A stretch of 10,396 bases of DNA from an uncultured Roseovarius sp. (GTDB taxonomy: Bacteria; Pseudomonadota; Alphaproteobacteria; Rhodobacterales; Rhodobacteraceae). Location: the NCBI GenBank assembly GCA_913055965.1, contig CAJXKX010000035.1, forward strand, positions 1 through 10,396, read 5' to 3'. A model generated the notes under the pieces. It saw nothing but the letters and a program-made list of their open reading frames with translations, had not been told where the DNA came from and did not search any database. Position numbers and translations under genes: made by a program. The number at the start of each line of letters is the position of its first letter. The stretch's first letter is position 1. Positions 8,178 through 10,396 of this stretch are shown in pieces.

Positions 8178-9102
8178 GACCCCCAAGCCGATCGCCGCCC
8201 TCGCCGACGAGGGGCCCACAGCACCGCCGCGCAGCCAGTTGCGCGATGTCTGGGACCAGTTCAAATCGCATCGCGGCGCGCTCGCCGGCGGGCTGGTGCT
8301 CTTGTTCATCATCCTCGCGGTCTTCCTCGGGCCCTATATCTGGCCCTACGACGCGACCTATATCGACATCCGCTCGCGCAATCAGGGGCCCAGCCTCGCG
8401 CATCCGTTCGGCACCGATCAGTTGGGCCGGGACACGCTGGCGCGCATGCTGGAGGGCGGGCGCACCTCGATCGCCGTGGGCCTCACGGCGATGCTGCTGG
8501 CGCTGGTGCTGGGCTCGCTGATCGGCGTGCTCGCGGGCTTCTTTCGCCGCCTCGACGGCCCGCTCATGCGCCTGACCGACCTCTTCCTGTCGCTGCCGCT
8601 GTTGCCGCTGCTCTTGGTGATGGTGCTTCTGTTCCGCGAGGCGCTGAACGGCATGTTCGGCCCGGAACTGGGCATCTTCATCCTGATCGTGGTGGCCATC
8701 GGCGTCACCAGCTGGATGCCCACGGCGCGGATCGTGCGCGGCGACGTGCTGGCCCTGAAAGAGCGCGAGTTCATCCTCGCCGCGCGCTCCATCGGGACCA
8801 CGAATTTCAACCTCATCACCCGGCATATCCTGCCCAACGTGATGTCGCCGATCATGGTCTCGGCCACGCTTGGCATCGCCAACGCGATCATCACCGAGAG
8901 CGCGCTGTCCTTCCTGGGCCTCGGCTTCCCGCCCGATTTCCCCACCTGGGGGCGCCTGCTGAACGACGCCACGCAATACCTGCAGGATTACCCCGAGCGG
9001 GTGTTCTGGCCCGGGCTCGCGATCTCGCTCACGGTGCTGTCGATCAACTACATGGGCGACGGCCTGCGCGACGCGCTCGACCCGCGCATCCGGGGGCGCT
9101 AG
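8170..9102 (+). CDS. Peptide ABC transporter permease, DppC type
   Basis: A 310-aa inner-membrane partner of the DppB-type subunit. It opens with a cytoplasmic tail, WDQFKSHRGALAGG and a first helix at about 39-55. The DppC/OppC hallmark HPFGTDQLGRD follows at 78-88. Further helices lie at about 100-124, 137-156, 168-181, 227-245 and 280-293, and the C-terminus is GDGLRDALDPRIRGR. The EAA-type loop for ATPase docking is EREFILAARSIGTTNFNLITRH (198-219). The start is the ATG at 8170, inside the last codons of the preceding permease (ATGACTGA overlap), as expected for coupled translation. An ATG nine codons earlier in the same frame lies deeper in the upstream gene and has no better support. 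The SHMT-like gene follows after two bases. Confidence 0.95.
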   Translation: MTETPKPIAALADEGPTAPPRSQLRDVWDQFKSHRGALAGGLVLLFIILAVFLGPYIWPYDATYIDIRSRNQGPSLAHPFGTDQLGRDTLARMLEGGRTSIAVGLTAMLLALVLGSLIGVLAGFFRRLDGPLMRLTDLFLSLPLLPLLLVMVLLFREALNGMFGPELGIFILIVVAIGVTSWMPTARIVRGDVLALKEREFILAARSIGTTNFNLITRHILPNVMSPIMVSATLGIANAIITESALSFLGLGFPPDFPTWGRLLNDATQYLQDYPERVFWPGLAISLTVLSINYMGDGLRDALDPRIRGR

Positions 9103-9104
9103 AC

Positions 9105-10169
9105 ATGCCCCTCGGCCGCCGCGACTGGGTGCCCCGCCCCTGCGAAGACCTCGTCCAGCGCCTCGCCGCCCGCACCGGTGCCGAGAGCCCCGCCGCCATC
9201 GCCGCCCGCGTCGAGGCGCTGGCAGCGGAAAACAGCCGCATCCACGATGCCGAGTGCTTCAACCTCAACCCCGCCACCAACGTGATGAATCCCCGCGCCG
9301 AGGCGCTGCTCGCCTCGGGCCTCGGTGCGCGGCCCTCGCTCGGCTATCCGGGCGACAAGTACGAGACGGGGCTCGAGGCCATCGAGGAAATCGAGGTGAT
9401 CGCCGCCGCCCTCGCCGCAGAGGTCTTCGGCGCGACCCATGCCGAAATTCGCGTGCCCTCGGGCGCCATCGCCAATCTCTACGCGTTCATGGCCACCTGC
9501 CGGCCCGGCGACACGATCCTCGCGCCCCCCGCCGCCATCGGCGGGCATGTCACCCACCACGCGCCGGGCTGCGCCGGGCTCTACGGTCTGCGTATCGTCG
9601 AGGCCCCGGTGGCGGGCGAGGGCTATACCGTCGACGTGGACGCGCTGCGCACGCTCGCCCGGCGCGAACGCCCGCGCCTGATCACGCTGGGGGCGTCGCT
9701 CAACCTCGCCGAACACCCGGTGTCGGAGGTGCGCGCCATCGCCGACGAGGTGGGCGCGCATGTACTCTTCGACGCGGCCCACCAATGCGGCATCATCGCG
9801 GGGGCTGCGTGGAAGAACCCGCTGGCCGAGGGCGCGCACCTGATGACCATGAGCACCTACAAGAGCCTCGGCGGCCCGGCGGGGGGGCTGATCGTCACCA
9901 ATGATGCGGACCTCGCCCAACGACTCGATGCCATCGCCTTTCCCGGCCTCACCGCCAATTTCGACGCTGCCAAATCCGCCGCGCTCGCCGTCACGCTCTG
10001 CGACTGGAAAACCCACGGCCGCGCCTACGCGGCGCAGATGATCGCTACCGCGCAGGCATTGGCCGAGGCGCTCGAGTCCGAGGGGCTCCCGGTGTTCAAG
10101 ACCGGGGGCATGGCAACGCACTCGCACCAGTTCGCGCTCGAGGCCGCCGCGTTCGGCGGCGGTCAGGCG
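9105..10169 (+). CDS. Divergent serine hydroxymethyltransferase-like PLP enzyme, 3' end lost at a junction
   Basis: A fold-type-I pyridoxal-phosphate enzyme of the SHMT family, acting on a beta-hydroxy or alpha-substituted amino acid. About 355 residues of SHMT-like sequence are present, against roughly 410-440 expected. Motifs include NPRAEALLASG (62-72), GYPGDKYETG (80-89, the GYPG cofactor/substrate loop), VPSGAIANLYAF (117-128, the S-G-x-A-N element), DAAHQCGIIAG (223-233, the PLP-ring aspartate) and the Schiff-base lysine Lys253 in STYKSLGGPAGG. Canonical GlyA has TTHKTLRGPRGG, so His before the lysine is Tyr here and the following Arg is Gly. This argues for a paralogue with another substrate, for example an alpha-methylserine transferase or a beta-hydroxy-amino-acid aldolase. 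The ATG at 9105 is two bases after the permease stop, so it belongs to the transport operon. SHMT similarity ends at FGGGQA (residue 355); the expected C-terminal continuation, about LRxANxLxxGIGLP, is absent and MutL sequence follows in frame. Confidence 0.88.
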
Positions 10170-10175
10170 CGTCTC
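10164..10175. other. Junction between SHMT-like and MutL coding sequence (probable chimeric join)
   Basis: Upstream of about 10169 the protein follows the SHMT family (HQFALEAAAFGGGQA). Downstream it reads as a MutL linker and C-terminal domain. No repeat, IS end or att-like site is visible at the boundary, and both sides are GC-rich, so the exact base cannot be fixed. The frame happens to stay open across it. The position is accurate to perhaps ten bases. Confidence 0.7.
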
Positions 10176-10396
10176 GCGCTGCACGGCGGCGTGCGGGAGC
10201 ACATGCCGCTGTATCAGCGACTCTACGCGCGCGACGAAAGCATGCCGGCGGAGGACGCGTCGACGCGCGGCGAAATTCCGCCCCTCGGCTTCGCGCTTGC
10301 CCAGCTCGGCGGCGTTTACGTGCTTGCCGAGAACGCGGACGGGCTGATCATCGTCGACATGCACGCGGCGCACGAACGGATCACTTACGAGCGGAT
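10170..10396 (+). CDS. mutL: DNA mismatch repair protein MutL, fragment of linker and C-terminal domain
   Basis: Seventy-five codons and two bases, open at the window end. After a low-complexity linker-like stretch (HMPLYQRLYARDESM), PPLGFALAQLGGVYVLAENA and then IIVDMHAAHERITYER form the start of the MutL C-terminal dimerisation domain. The motif D-M-H-A-x2-E-x4-E at 10353-10391 corresponds to the D-Q/M-H-A endonuclease metal site found in MutL proteins of bacteria without MutH. MutL normally acts with MutS in mismatch repair. The wording DMHAAHERI-YER with 'LGxALAQLxGxYxLAEN' is the gammaproteobacterial (Pseudomonas-like) style. Alphaproteobacterial MutL usually reads 'LGAARAQxHENYIxAQT...VDQHAAHERLVYER'. 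No start codon, N-terminal ATPase domain or ribosome binding site is present, so this is a fragment joined to the SHMT-like gene and not a complete gene. Family identification is secure; the taxon assignment comes from recalled sequences. Confidence 0.85.

Noticed and set aside
6981..8312. 443-codon open frame on the - strand across the permease gene
   Set aside because: Composition is His/Asp/Glu-rich nonsense, and it crosses the intergenic hairpin and two permease genes with clear hallmarks on the + strand.
9099..10373. 424-codon open frame on the - strand opposite the SHMT-like gene
   Set aside because: No motifs, and it runs straight across the SHMT/MutL junction. The + strand has the PLP-lysine and MutL motifs.
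9105..10396. A genuine new bifunctional SHMT-MutL enzyme
   Set aside because: The SHMT part stops short of its C-terminal domain, the MutL part lacks its N-terminal ATPase domain, the two look like different bacterial classes, and the window ends just after. A chimeric join explains this better; kept as a finding only for checking.

Overview
The window looks like chromosomal DNA of a high-GC alphaproteobacterium of the Rhodobacterales (Roseobacter/Paracoccus-type). This rests on the strong G/C third-position bias and on recalled resemblance of the PurB C-terminus, the ArgE-like protein and the transporter subunits to that group. No search could be run. The last ~230 bases do not fit: they encode a MutL fragment that looks gammaproteobacterial, or possibly betaproteobacterial.

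Layout. (1) 1-904, + strand: the 3' part of purB (adenylosuccinate lyase), then a 52-residue exported Cys-containing protein, closed by a strong hairpin at 882-904 that can work as a terminator in both directions. (2) 951-5131, - strand, read right to left: a 606-aa double-ATPase of a peptide-type ABC transporter, an argE-like M20 deacylase broken by a frame change near 2520, and an intact 386-aa M20D amidohydrolase of the hippurate hydrolase type. (3) 5132-5382: a 251-bp divergent control region with a plausible promoter for each direction. (4) 5383-9102, + strand: a periplasmic peptide-binding protein (SBP_bac_5 family), a GC-rich hairpin, and two overlapping DppB/DppC-type permeases. (5) 9105-10169: a divergent serine-hydroxymethyltransferase-like PLP enzyme, two bases after the permease, without its C-terminal part. 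(6) 10170-10396: in the same frame, a MutL C-terminal-domain fragment, open at the window end.

How the genes fit together. The two divergent arms form one uptake-and-degradation locus. The + arm supplies the receptor and channel; the - arm supplies the ATPase motor and two metal-dependent deacylases. An imported peptide or N-acyl amino acid would be hydrolysed by the M20 enzymes. The fold-type-I PLP enzyme could then act on a released beta-hydroxy or alpha-substituted amino acid. The substrate cannot be read from the sequence.

The points most worth checking are the SHMT/MutL junction at about 10165-10175 (most likely a chimeric join between two organisms' DNA), the broken argE copy, and the atypical active-site context of the SHMT-like protein. 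No tRNA, rRNA, CRISPR array, insertion sequence or phage gene was seen, and no stretch over 300 bases lacks a gene.
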